NCBI RefSeq assembly: GCF_014127485.1 | Contig: NZ_CP059903.1 | Coordinates: forward strand, 3,656,001-3,720,000 | Length of the DNA: 64,000 nucleotides | Source: Nocardioides dongkuii | GTDB lineage: Bacteria; Actinomycetota; Actinomycetes; Propionibacteriales; Nocardioidaceae | Direction of reading: 5' to 3' | Shown here: in pieces, positions 43,914-53,170 of the stretch | Layout of the letters: each line of letters starts with the position of its first letter | How positions within the stretch are numbered: the stretch's first letter is position 1 | Position numbers and translations under genes: made by a program | The notes under the pieces: model-generated | Databases searched by the model: none | What the model saw: the letters and a program-made list of their open reading frames with translations, nothing else | What the model was told of the DNA's origin: nothing

Positions 43914-45806
43914 ATGTCTGAGACCAGGACCGCCAACCTGCGCAACGTCGCGATCGTCGCGCACGTCGACCACGGCAAGACCACGTTGGTCGACGCGATG
44001 CTCCGCCAGGCCGGCGCGTTCACCGAGCACGAGGCCGAGAGCGTGGCCGACCGGGTCATGGACTCCGGCGACCTCGAGCGCGAGAAGGGCATCACGATCC
44101 TCGCGAAGAACACCGCGGTGCACTACGCGGGTCCCGCGGCCGGCGGCAAGCCGATGACCATCAACATCATCGACACCCCGGGCCACGCCGACTTCGGTGG
44201 CGAGGTCGAGCGCGGCCTGTCCATGGTCGACGGCATCGTGCTGCTCGTCGACGCCTCCGAGGGCCCGCTCCCCCAGACCCGCTTCGTGCTGCGCAAGGCG
44301 CTGAACGCCGACATGCCGGTGATCCTGGTGGTCAACAAGACCGACCGCCACGACGCCCGGATCACCGAGGTCGTCGACGAGACCTACGAGCTGTTCATGG
44401 ACCTGCTCGACGACTCGCACAGCCAGGACGCGCTCGACTTCCCCGTCGTCTACGCCTCCGGCCGCGCCGGCGTCGCCGGCCTCGAGGCCCCCGAGAACGG
44501 CGAGCTGCCCGCCTCCGACAACCTCGAGCCGCTGTTCAAGACGATCCTCGAGACGATCCCCGCGCCGACGTACGTTGAGGGCGCGCCGCTGCAGGCGCAC
44601 GTCACCAACCTCGACTCCTCGCCGTTCCTCGGCCGCCTCGCGCTGGTCCGCGTCCACCAGGGCGAGCTGCGCAAGGGCCAGCAGGTCGCGTGGATGAAGC
44701 GCGACGGCACCGTCAACCGCGTGAAGATCACCGAGCTGCTCATCACCGAGGGCCTCGAGCGCAAGCCCGGCGAGATGGCCGGCCCCGGCGACATCGTCGC
44801 GATCGCCGGCATCCCCGACATCACCATCGGCGAGACGCTGGCCGACCCGGAGAACCCGGTCGCGCTGCCGCTGATCCACGTCGACGAGCCCGCGATCTCG
44901 ATGACCATCGGCACCAACACCTCGCCGCTGGTCGGTCGCACCAAGGGCGGCAAGGTGACCGCGCGCCTGGTCAAGGACCGCCTCGACCAGGAGCTGATCG
45001 GCAACGTGTCGCTGAAGATCCTCCCGACCGAGCGTCCCGACGCCTGGGAGGTCCAGGGCCGTGGCGAGCTGGCGCTGGCGATCCTCGTCGAGCAGATGCG
45101 CCGCGAGGGCTTCGAGCTCACCGTCGGCAAGCCGCAGGTGGTCACCCGCGAGATCGACGGCAAGGTCCACGAGCCGGTCGAGCGGCTCACGATCGACGCG
45201 CCCGAGGAGTACCTCGGCGCGATCACCGAGCTGCTCGCCACCCGCAAGGGCCGCATGGAGCAGATGACCAACCACGGCACCGGCTGGGTGCGGATGGAGT
45301 TCCTGGTCCCGGCGCGCGGCCTGATCGGCTTCCGCACCGAGTTCCTCACCGACACCCGCGGCACCGGCATCGCGCACCACATCTTCGAGAAGTACGAGCC
45401 GTGGGCCGGCGAGATCCGCTCGCGCAACAACGGCTCGCTGGTCGCCGACCGCAAGGGCGCGGCCACGGCGTACGCCATGACCTCGCTGCAGGAGCGCGGC
45501 GTCATGTTCGTCGACCCGGCCACCGAGGTCTACGAGGGCATGATCGTCGGCGAGAACTCCCGCGCCGACGACATGGACGTCAACATCACCAAGGAGAAGC
45601 AGCAGACCAACATCCGGTCCGCCACCTCCGACAACTTCGAGAAGCTCATCCCGCCGAAGAAGCTCTCCCTCGAGCAGTGCCTGGAGTTCTGCCGCGACGA
45701 CGAGTGCGTCGAGGTCACCCCCGAGATGGTCCGCATCCGCAAGGTCATCCTGGACCAGAACGAGCGCGCCAAGATCGCCTCCCGCGCCCGCAAGTCCGCC
45801 AAGTAG
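43914..45806 (+). CDS. typA: Translational GTPase TypA/BipA
   Basis: A 630-aa ribosome-binding GTPase involved in 50S assembly and stress adaptation. It has G1 [13 protein letters not shown]2 with REKGITIL, G3 [15 protein letters not shown]4 NKTD and a G5-like region, then the OB-type domain II, EF-G-like domains III and V, and the TypA-specific C-terminal domain ([38 protein letters not shown]). Full length. Confidence 0.97.
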   Translation: MSETRTANLRNVAIVAHVDHGKTTLVDAMLRQAGAFTEHEAESVADRVMDSGDLEREKGITILAKNTAVHYAGPAAGGKPMTINIIDTPGHADFGGEVERGLSMVDGIVLLVDASEGPLPQTRFVLRKALNADMPVILVVNKTDRHDARITEVVDETYELFMDLLDDSHSQDALDFPVVYASGRAGVAGLEAPENGELPASDNLEPLFKTILETIPAPTYVEGAPLQAHVTNLDSSPFLGRLALVRVHQGELRKGQQVAWMKRDGTVNRVKITELLITEGLERKPGEMAGPGDIVAIAGIPDITIGETLADPENPVALPLIHVDEPAISMTIGTNTSPLVGRTKGGKVTARLVKDRLDQELIGNVSLKILPTERPDAWEVQGRGELALAILVEQMRREGFELTVGKPQVVTREIDGKVHEPVERLTIDAPEEYLGAITELLATRKGRMEQMTNHGTGWVRMEFLVPARGLIGFRTEFLTDTRGTGIAHHIFEKYEPWAGEIRSRNNGSLVADRKGAATAYAMTSLQERGVMFVDPATEVYEGMIVGENSRADDMDVNITKEKQQTNIRSATSDNFEKLIPPKKLSLEQCLEFCRDDECVEVTPEMVRIRKVILDQNERAKIASRARKSAK

Positions 45807-45815
45807 CCCCCAGCA

Positions 45816-45916
45816 TGTACGCCGAGTCGGCGTGAGTTGTACGCCGAGTCGGCGTGAGTTTGCGGGTGACCGCACAACTCACGCCGACTCGCACGTGAAC
45901 TCACGCCGACTCGGCG
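45816..45916. repeat. Double inverted repeat, GCCGAGT family (copy 3)
   Basis: Two tandem copies of TACGCCGAGTCGGCGTGAGT (within 45816-45838 and 45838-45860) are mirrored by two inverted copies, ACAACTCACGCCGACTCG (45874-45891) and AACTCACGCCGACTCGGCG (45898-45916). TGCG...CGCA closes the centre. It lies between the convergent typA and ATPase genes, so it is a doubled version of the element seen elsewhere. Confidence 0.78.
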
Positions 45917-45922
45917 TTGGGG

Positions 45923-47023
<1,101 letters not shown>

Positions 47024-47068
47024 GACGTTCCTCTCCGGAGGTCACCCGCCGCGAGAGCCGCTCGGCGG

Positions 47069-47084
47069 TGTGACGTGGGTCATC
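47069..47084. promoter_or_regulatory. CRP/GlxR-like site 1
   Basis: TGTGACGTGGGTCATC fits TGTGA-N6-TCACA at eight of ten positions. It lies in the leader/upstream region of the ATPase gene, just downstream of a TACTGT -10 candidate (47093-47098, minus strand). Confidence 0.4.
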
Positions 47085-47092
47085 TGACCGCC

Positions 47093-47136
47093 ACAGTACG
47101 ACGCCACTGGGATGGCGTCTAGTGGAAGCGTTTCCA
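47093..47136 (-). promoter_or_regulatory. ATPase promoter and LacI operator O1
   Basis: The minus-strand -10 candidate TACTGT (47093-47098) follows a TAGACG -35-like hexamer 17 nt upstream. TGGAAGCGTTTCCA (47123-47136) is a near-perfect LacI-family operator (consensus TGGxAGCGCTxCCA) immediately upstream of the -35. Confidence 0.6.
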
Positions 47137-47177
47137 CGCCCATCACCCGGCAACCCCGCGCCGATCCGGGCGACCCG

Positions 47178-47206
47178 TTGACACCCGATGTGACGCATGT
47201 CATGGT
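47178..47206 (+). promoter_or_regulatory. Binding-protein operon promoter with CRP/GlxR-like site 2
   Basis: -35 TTGACA (47178-47183), 17-nt spacer, -10 CATGGT (47201-47206). This is the only near-consensus sigma-70 pair seen in the window. TGTGACGCATGTCATG (47189-47204), a CRP/GlxR-like sequence, sits inside the spacer. Confidence 0.6.
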
Positions 47207-47221
47207 GACGACGTCGATCCG

Positions 47222-47235
47222 TGGAAGCGCTCTCA
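47222..47235 (+). promoter_or_regulatory. LacI operator O2
   Basis: TGGAAGCGCTCTCA matches the cellobiose-repressor (CebR) type operator. It starts about 10 nt downstream of the expected transcription start, a classical repression position. The likely ligand is the LacI protein encoded at 52085. Confidence 0.65.
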
Positions 47236-47314
47236 CCATTCCACCCCCGCCCGGGACCTCCGATCGACGCCATCCATGCACCCATGCGATCCGTGCAAGT
47301 CAAGGAGTGTCACC

Positions 47315-48616
47315 GTGCGCAACTCAACCTCTCGACCGGTACGCCGGTCCCTCGCCGGCGCCGCCGTCGGCGTCCTCGTCATCGCGCTGACCGCCGCCTG
47401 CGGTGGCGACAGCGACCCCAAGGAGTCCGCGGAGCAGGAGGAGCTCGCCGAGGGCGAGGCCGTCACCCTCACCACGTTCGGCGAGTTCGGCTACGACGCG
47501 CTCATCGACCAGTGGAACGAGGAGCACCCCGACATCCAGGTCGAGCAGACCAAGGTGTCGAAGTGGGACGACTGGAAGGCCGAGATCACCACCAGCATCC
47601 AGGCCGGCGGCGAGGGCCTCCCCGACATCGTCGCCGTCGAGGGCGACTACATGCCGGCGATCGTCGCCGCTCCCGACGTCTGGGTCGACCTGGCCCAGCC
47701 CGAGGTCGAGGGCCGCTGGCTGGAGTTCAAGGAGACCGACGCCACCAGCGCGGACGGTCAGCTGCTCGGCTACGCGACCGACGCCGGCCCGGAGGCGATC
47801 TGCTACCGCGCGGACCTGTTCGAGGCCGCGGGCCTCCCGACCGACCGCGAGGAGGTGGCCGCCCGGATGGGCACCTGGGACGACTACTTCGCCCTCGGCG
47901 AGGAGTTCAAGAAGAACTCGGACGCCCACTTCTACGACGCCAGCGGGTCGATCGCCCAGGCGATGCTGAACCAGGTCGAGTACCCCTTCGAGCAGGAGGA
48001 CAACTCCGTCGACGTGACGAGCGAGGAGCTCGCGAACGTCTGGGAGACCGTCACCTCGCACACCGACCTCGGCAGCAAGGCCGTCCAGTGGAGCCCCGAC
48101 TGGACCGCCGGGTTCAAGGACCCGGGCATCGCGACCATCGCCTGCCCCGGCTGGATGCGCAACAACATCAAGGAGAACACCGGCGACCCCGCACCCGACG
48201 GCGTCGTCTGGGACATCGCCGACGTCTTCCCGGGCGGCGGCGGCAACTGGGGCGGGTCGTACCTCTCCATCCCGAAGACCTCGACCCACCAGACCGAGGC
48301 GATGGAGTTCATCACCTGGATCACCGCTCCCGAGCAGCAGGCCGCGGTCTTCGAACTGACCGGCAACTTCCCCTCGCAGGTCGAGGCGCTCGAGTCCGAG
48401 ACCGTCCTCACGGCCACCGACGAGTACTTCAACGGCGCACCGGCCGGCGAGATCTTCTCCAACCGGGCCGCGGCGATCACCGTCCAGCCGCACCACGGTC
48501 CGCTGTACTCCGACATCCTGCAGAAGTTCCAGGACGCCATCAACCGCGTCGACCAGGGCACCAGCCCCGATGACTCGTGGGCGACCTTCGAGCAGGACGT
48601 CGCCTCGCTGCAGTGA
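47315..48616 (+). CDS. Sugar ABC transporter substrate-binding lipoprotein
   Basis: A 433-aa CUT1 solute-binding protein resembling CebE-type cellobiose/beta-glucoside binders. It has a type II signal peptide with lipobox LTAACGG, then two lobes. Family motifs are VTLTTFGEFGYDALIDQWNEEHPDIQVEQT, GLPDIVAVEGDYM and FPGGGGNWGGSYLSIPKTSTHQTEAMEFITWIT. GTG 47315 was chosen because an AAGGAG Shine-Dalgarno lies 7 nt upstream. First gene of the binding-protein/permease/glucosidase operon. Confidence 0.92.
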   Translation: MRNSTSRPVRRSLAGAAVGVLVIALTAACGGDSDPKESAEQEELAEGEAVTLTTFGEFGYDALIDQWNEEHPDIQVEQTKVSKWDDWKAEITTSIQAGGEGLPDIVAVEGDYMPAIVAAPDVWVDLAQPEVEGRWLEFKETDATSADGQLLGYATDAGPEAICYRADLFEAAGLPTDREEVAARMGTWDDYFALGEEFKKNSDAHFYDASGSIAQAMLNQVEYPFEQEDNSVDVTSEELANVWETVTSHTDLGSKAVQWSPDWTAGFKDPGIATIACPGWMRNNIKENTGDPAPDGVVWDIADVFPGGGGNWGGSYLSIPKTSTHQTEAMEFITWITAPEQQAAVFELTGNFPSQVEALESETVLTATDEYFNGAPAGEIFSNRAAAITVQPHHGPLYSDILQKFQDAINRVDQGTSPDDSWATFEQDVASLQ

Positions 48617-48633
48617 TCGCGCCCCGCTGATCT

Positions 48634-48697
48634 CGCTCCGGTTGACGGAGCGGACAGACCGTCGGGCCGTCCGGGACCGCCTCCCGGACGGCCCGAC
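48634..48697 (+). terminator. Intra-operon hairpins after the binding-protein gene
   Basis: CGCTCCG-GTTGA-CGGAGCG (48634-48652) is followed by a perfect 16-bp stem at 48661-48676/48682-48697 with a 5-nt loop. It is probably an attenuator or 3'-stabiliser that lets the binding protein be made in excess over the permeases. Confidence 0.6.
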
Positions 48698-48914
48698 CTC
48701 CACCCGCCGCCACCCACGACGACGTGCCGAGGACCCCCACAGGAAGGGCGCCGATGCTCACCGATGAACGACCCGGCCCCGACGCCGCGCCCACCGACCC
48801 CCGGGGACGGCGACCGCGGACGACCCGGCGCGGGCGGCCCGACTGGTTCGCAGCCGGCGGCGGTCCCGCTGGGACCTGCGGTTCTCCCCCTACCTCTACA
48901 TCTCCCCGTTCTTC

Positions 48915-49757
48915 GTGCTGTTCGCGCTGGTCGGGCTCTTCCCGCTCCTCTACACCGGCTACCTCTCGGTGCACGACTGGGACAAGCTCTACCGCGAGCG
49001 CGGCGAGTTCACCGGCCTGGAGAACTTCGAGTTCGTCCTGGCCGACCCGATCTTCCGCAAGGCGATGGTCAACACCTTCAGCATCTTCGTGATGTCGTCG
49101 GTGCCGCAGGTCGTCCTCGCGGTCTCGATCGCGGCGCTCCTCGACAACCGGCTCCGCGCCGCGACCTTCTGGCGGATGAGCGTCCTGCTGCCGTTCGCCG
49201 TCGCACCCGCGGCCGCCGCCCTCATCTTCGGCAGCCTCTTCGCCGACCAGTCGGGGCTGATCAACGCGATCCTCCGCGAGGTCGGCCTCGAGCCCATCCG
49301 GTGGCACGTCGACCGCCTCTGGAGCCACGTCGCGATCTCGAGCATGGTCAACTGGCGCTGGACCGGCTACAACACCCTGATCTTCCTGGCGGCCATGCAG
49401 GCCGTGCCCCGGGACCTCTACGAGTCCGCCGCCCTGGACGGCGCGGGCCGGCTGCGCCAGTTCTGGTCGATCACGCTCCCGATGATCCGGCCGACGATGA
49501 TCTTCGTCATCGTCACCAGCACCATCGGCGGCCTGCAGATCTTCACCGAGCCCCGTCTCTTCGACGACTCGATCAGCCGCGAGGGCGGCGCCGACCACCA
49601 GTACATGACCCTGGCGCTCTACATCTACGACCGCGGCATCGTCGACGGCTTCTACGGGCGGGCCTCCGCGGCCGCGTGGGTCCTCTTCCTGGTGATCGTC
49701 GGCATCGCCCTGCTCAACTTCGCCCTCACCCGCTACGTCACGAGGAGGACCTCATGA
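48915..49757 (+). CDS. Sugar ABC transporter permease 1 (5' end apparently frameshifted)
   Basis: A MalF/CebF-type permease. The open frame from GTG 48915 gives 280 aa with the EAA loop (YESAALDGAGRLRQFWSITLP) and five to six TM segments. The frame is open further upstream and encodes RSRWDLRFSPYLYISPFF, the normal start of TM1, but it has no ATG/GTG before a TGA at 48765. The expected start, ATG 48754 with an AGGAAGG Shine-Dalgarno, is in another frame and encodes a typical Arg-rich N-terminus. The two frames would have to join near 48845-48870. The true gene is probably 48754-49757. Confidence 0.85.
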   Translation: MLFALVGLFPLLYTGYLSVHDWDKLYRERGEFTGLENFEFVLADPIFRKAMVNTFSIFVMSSVPQVVLAVSIAALLDNRLRAATFWRMSVLLPFAVAPAAAALIFGSLFADQSGLINAILREVGLEPIRWHVDRLWSHVAISSMVNWRWTGYNTLIFLAAMQAVPRDLYESAALDGAGRLRQFWSITLPMIRPTMIFVIVTSTIGGLQIFTEPRLFDDSISREGGADHQYMTLALYIYDRGIVDGFYGRASAAAWVLFLVIVGIALLNFALTRYVTRRTS

Positions 49758-50596
49758 GCCGGCGCAGCAGACTGGTGAACCGTCCGAGCTGGGTGGTCTA
49801 CGCCCTGCTCGCCGCCTTCGTCCTGGGGTCGGCCCTGCCGCTCTACTGGTCGTTCGTGATCGGCTCGCACACCAAGACCGAGGCGATGGAGATGCCTCCG
49901 CCGCTCCTCCCCGGCGGGCACTTCCTCGAGAACGCCGGCCGGGTGTTCGACACCATCGACTTCTGGCAGGCGATGGCCAACAGCGTCATCGTGTCGACCG
50001 CCTGTGCGGCCTCGGTCGTCTTCTTCTCGACCCTGGCCGGCTACAGCTTCGCCAAGCTGCAGTTCCGCGGCAGCAACGCGCTGATGGGCTTCGTCATCCT
50101 CACCATGGCGGTCCCGACCCAGCTCGCGATCGTGCCGCTGTTCATCATCATCACCGACTACGGCCTCTACGACACGCTGCTCGCGGTCGCCCTGCCCACG
50201 CTGGTCACGGCGTTCGGCGTGTTCTTCATGCGGCAGTTCCTCGTCGACGCGATCCCCGGCGAGCTGATCGAGGCGGCGCGGGTCGACGGCGCCTCGATGC
50301 TCCGCACCTTCTGGACCGTCGCCGTCCCGGCGGCCCGGCCGGCGATGGCGATCCTGTTCCTGTTCACCTTCATGACGGTCTGGACCGAGTACATGTGGCC
50401 GCTCGTCGCGCTCAAGGACAACCAGACCCTCCAGGTCGCCCTGGACGAGCTGGCGATCAGCGGCCAGGGCCAGACCACCGACTACGCACTCGTCCTCTGC
50501 GGCACCGGGCTCGCCACGATCCCGCTGCTCGTCCTGTTCATCGTCAGCGGCCGCCAGCTGGTCGCCGGCATCATGCAAGGAGCCGTGAAGGGATGA
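49754..50596 (+). CDS. Sugar ABC transporter permease 2
   Basis: A 280-aa MalG/CebG-type carbohydrate permease with six TM segments, first WVVYALLAAFVLGSALPLYWSFVIG. The EAA loop is IEAARVDGASMLRTFWTVAVPAARP. It overlaps permease 1 by ATGA with a GAGGAGG Shine-Dalgarno, and overlaps the glucosidase gene by ATGA. Together with permease 1 it forms the channel energised by the divergent ATPase. Confidence 0.93.
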   Translation: MSRRSRLVNRPSWVVYALLAAFVLGSALPLYWSFVIGSHTKTEAMEMPPPLLPGGHFLENAGRVFDTIDFWQAMANSVIVSTACAASVVFFSTLAGYSFAKLQFRGSNALMGFVILTMAVPTQLAIVPLFIIITDYGLYDTLLAVALPTLVTAFGVFFMRQFLVDAIPGELIEAARVDGASMLRTFWTVAVPAARPAMAILFLFTFMTVWTEYMWPLVALKDNQTLQVALDELAISGQGQTTDYALVLCGTGLATIPLLVLFIVSGRQLVAGIMQGAVKG

Positions 50597-52065
50597 TCTT
50601 CTCCCCCACCACGACCACGCCGGCCACCCCCGGGCCGCTGGTCTTCCCCCCCGACTTCCTCTGGGGCGCGGCGACCGCGGCGTACCAGGTCGAGGGCGCC
50701 ACCGCCGAGGACGGCCGGACGCCGTCGATCTGGGACACCTTCGCCCGGGTCCCGGGCGCGGTGCTCGGCGGCGACACCGGCGACGTGGCCTGCGACCACT
50801 ACCACCGGGTCCCCGAGGACGTCGCGCTGATGCGCTCGCTGCACCTCGGCGCGTACCGCTTCTCCACCGCGTGGCCGCGGGTCCGTCCCGACGGCGGCGC
50901 GCCCAACCAGGCCGGCATCGACTTCTACGCCCGCCTGGTCGACGAGCTGCTCGACCAGGGCGTCACGCCGTGGATCACGCTCTACCACTGGGACCTGCCG
51001 CAGGCGCTCGAGGAGGCCGGCGGCTGGACCCACCGCGACACCGCCTACCGCTTCGCCGACTACGCGCTGACCCTGCACGACGCCCTGGGCGACCGGGTGC
51101 CGTACTGGACCACGATGAACGAGCCGTGGTGCTCGGCGTTCCTCGGCTACACCGGCGGGCAGCACGCGCCGGGCCGCCAGGAGGGCGTCGCCGGCGTCGT
51201 CGCCGCCCACCACCTGATGCTCGGCCACGGGCTGGTCGTCAACGAGCTCCGCCGCCGGGAGACGACGGCGCAGCTCGGCATCACGCTCAACCTCACCGTG
51301 GCGGACCCGTTCGACCCCGCCGAGCCCGCCGACCTCGACGCGGCCCGCCGCATCGACGGCTTCTGGAACCGGGTCTTCCTCGACCCGATCCTCCGGGGCC
51401 GGTACGCCGACGACCTCGCCGGCGACACCGGGGGGATGACCTTCCAGGGCAAGCAGTGGCAGGACTTCGTCCACGACGGCGACCTTGCGCTGATCAGCAC
51501 GCCGCTCGACGTCCTGGGCGTGAACTACTACCACGGCGACGCCGCGTGCGGCCGCCCCGTCGAGGACGGGTCGCAGCTGCTCGGGTCGCGCATCGAGCAC
51601 GCGCCGCGGCCGGTCGGCACGCCGTTCCCGGGCTGCGAGGACGTCAGCTTCCCCCGGCGCGGGCTGCCGGTCACCGGGATGGACTGGGAGGTCCAGCCCG
51701 AGGGGCTGACCCGCCTGCTGTTGCGGCTCCGCGACGAGTACACCGCCCCGCCGCTCGTCATCACCGAGAACGGCGCGGCGTACGACGACGAGGTCGGCCC
51801 CGACGGGGCCGTCGACGACGCCGACCGGCTGGGCTTCATCGACGCGCACCTGCGGGCCACGCACGCCGCGATCGCGCAGGGCGTCGACGTGCGCGGGTAC
51901 TTCGCCTGGTCGCTGCTCGACAACTACGAGTGGGCCTACGGCTACCGGCAGCGGTTCGGCATCGTGCACGTCGACTACGACACCCAGGTCCGGACGCCGA
52001 AGGCCAGCGCCCGCTACTACGCCGAGGCCGCCCGCACCGGACAGCTGCCCGAGGGCACCCCGTGA
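50593..52065 (+). CDS. GH1 beta-glucosidase
   Basis: A 490-aa family 1 glycoside hydrolase, a (beta/alpha)8 barrel without signal peptide, hydrolysing imported cellobiose or beta-glucosides in the cytoplasm. It has the N-terminal signature FLWGAATAAYQVEGA, the acid/base Glu in TTMNEPW (about residue 177), the nucleophile Glu in VITENGAAYDD (about 391), and the aglycone-site DNYEWAYGYRQRFGIVHVDY. It is the last gene of the transporter operon. Confidence 0.95.
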   Translation: MIFSPTTTTPATPGPLVFPPDFLWGAATAAYQVEGATAEDGRTPSIWDTFARVPGAVLGGDTGDVACDHYHRVPEDVALMRSLHLGAYRFSTAWPRVRPDGGAPNQAGIDFYARLVDELLDQGVTPWITLYHWDLPQALEEAGGWTHRDTAYRFADYALTLHDALGDRVPYWTTMNEPWCSAFLGYTGGQHAPGRQEGVAGVVAAHHLMLGHGLVVNELRRRETTAQLGITLNLTVADPFDPAEPADLDAARRIDGFWNRVFLDPILRGRYADDLAGDTGGMTFQGKQWQDFVHDGDLALISTPLDVLGVNYYHGDAACGRPVEDGSQLLGSRIEHAPRPVGTPFPGCEDVSFPRRGLPVTGMDWEVQPEGLTRLLLRLRDEYTAPPLVITENGAAYDDEVGPDGAVDDADRLGFIDAHLRATHAAIAQGVDVRGYFAWSLLDNYEWAYGYRQRFGIVHVDYDTQVRTPKASARYYAEAARTGQLPEGTP

Positions 52066-52071
52066 GGTCGG

Positions 52072-52077
52072 TAGCGT
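52072..52077 (+). promoter_or_regulatory. -10 box (TAGCGT) for lacI-type gene
   Basis: TAGCGT, 7 nt, GTG at 52085. The repressor thus has its own leaderless promoter and fixes the start after the GTG at 52076. Confidence 0.55.
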
Positions 52078-52084
52078 GGCCCGC

Positions 52085-53119
52085 GTGAGCACCCGCAGCG
52101 GCCTCGGACCCGGGGGCTCGCCGACGCTCGACGAGGTCGCCCGCCTGGCCGGGGTCTCGCGGGCCACCGCGTCGCGGGCGATCAACGGCGGCAACCGGGT
52201 CAGCCCGGCCGCGCTGGCCGCGGTCGACGCCGCCGTCCGGACGCTGGGCTACACCCCCAACCCGGCCGCGCGCAGCCTGGTGACCCGGCGTACCGACTCG
52301 GTCGCGCTGGTCGTGCCCGAGCCCGACGAGCGGGTCTTCTCCGACCCGTTCTTCGCCCACACGCTGCGCGGCGCCACCCGGGTGCTCTCCGAGCGCGACC
52401 TGCAGCTGGTGCTGCTGCTCGCGCGGCCCGGCGAGGAGGAGCAGCGGATGCTCCGCTACCTGCGCAACCGGCACATCGACGGCGCGCTGGTGGTCTCCCA
52501 CCACCGCAGCGACAGCCTCGCCGACCACCTCGCGGCGCTCGACCTGCCGTGCGCGTTCGTCGGCCGGCCGTGGACCAGCGCCGACAAGGTCGCCTACGTC
52601 GACGCCGACAACGTCGCCGGCGGTCGCGAGGCGACCGAGTTCCTGGTCGAGCGCGGGTGCCGGCGGATCGGCACGGTCGCCGGCCCGGCCGACATGACCG
52701 CGGGCGTCGACCGCCTCGACGGGTGGTACTCCGCGATGCGCCAGGCCGGCCTGGCCACCGACGCCGTCGAGCACGGCGACTTCACCGAGGCCGGCGGCGA
52801 GCGCGCGGCCGCCACCCTGCTCGGGCGGCACCCCGACCTCGACGGCCTCGTCGTCGCCTCCGACCTGATGGCTGCCGGCGCGCTCAAGGTGCTCGCCGCG
52901 ACCGGGCGGAAGGTCCCCGACGACGTCGCGGTGATCGGGTACGACGACCTCGGCGTCCCCGAGCGCACCGACCCGCCGCTCACCACGATCCGCAACCCGA
53001 TCCGCGAGATGGCCGAGCAGGCGACCCGGCTGCTGCTCGAGCAGGTCGACGGCGAGCGGTCGGCCTCGGCGATGCGGGTGATCTTCCCGCCGTCCCTGGT
53101 CCGGCGGGCGAGCGCCTGA
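52085..53119 (+). CDS. LacI family transcriptional regulator
   Basis: A 344-aa repressor. The N-terminal HTH (residues about 14-40, TLDEVARLAGVSRATASRAINGG) and hinge (YTPNPAARSLVTRRTDSVALV) precede the periplasmic-binding-like effector domain (FFAHTLRGATRVLSERDLQLVLLL, DMTAGVDRLDGWYSAM, DLDGLVVASDLMAAGALKVL). It follows the glucosidase gene by 20 bp. It likely binds O1 and O2 near 47.1-47.2 kb and releases them with cellobiose or a glucoside. Confidence 0.93.
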   Translation: MSTRSGLGPGGSPTLDEVARLAGVSRATASRAINGGNRVSPAALAAVDAAVRTLGYTPNPAARSLVTRRTDSVALVVPEPDERVFSDPFFAHTLRGATRVLSERDLQLVLLLARPGEEEQRMLRYLRNRHIDGALVVSHHRSDSLADHLAALDLPCAFVGRPWTSADKVAYVDADNVAGGREATEFLVERGCRRIGTVAGPADMTAGVDRLDGWYSAMRQAGLATDAVEHGDFTEAGGERAAATLLGRHPDLDGLVVASDLMAAGALKVLAATGRKVPDDVAVIGYDDLGVPERTDPPLTTIRNPIREMAEQATRLLLEQVDGERSASAMRVIFPPSLVRRASA

Positions 53120-53126
53120 GAAGAAG

Positions 53127-53140
53127 TAGAACCTGTTCCA
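53127..53140 (+). promoter_or_regulatory. KstR-like operator
   Basis: TAGAACCTGTTCCA matches the KstR box TAGAAC-N2-GTTCTA in all but one of the twelve defined positions. It is centred about 37 nt before the start of the following LLM gene, over the -35 region, where a TetR-type repressor would block transcription. Confidence 0.5.
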
Positions 53141-53158
53141 CTTTGCCGCACGGTGCCC

Positions 53159-53164
53159 TACGTT
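53159..53164 (+). promoter_or_regulatory. -10 box (TACGTT), leaderless LLM gene
   Basis: TACGTT, 6 nt, ATG at 53171. Confidence 0.55.
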
Positions 53165-53170
53165 CGGCCC

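Noticed and set aside
48843..48915. CTG 48843 as the start of permease 1
   Set aside because: It gives the right frame, but it has no Shine-Dalgarno at proper distance, and a much better start (ATG 48754) exists in another frame; a frameshift explains the data better.
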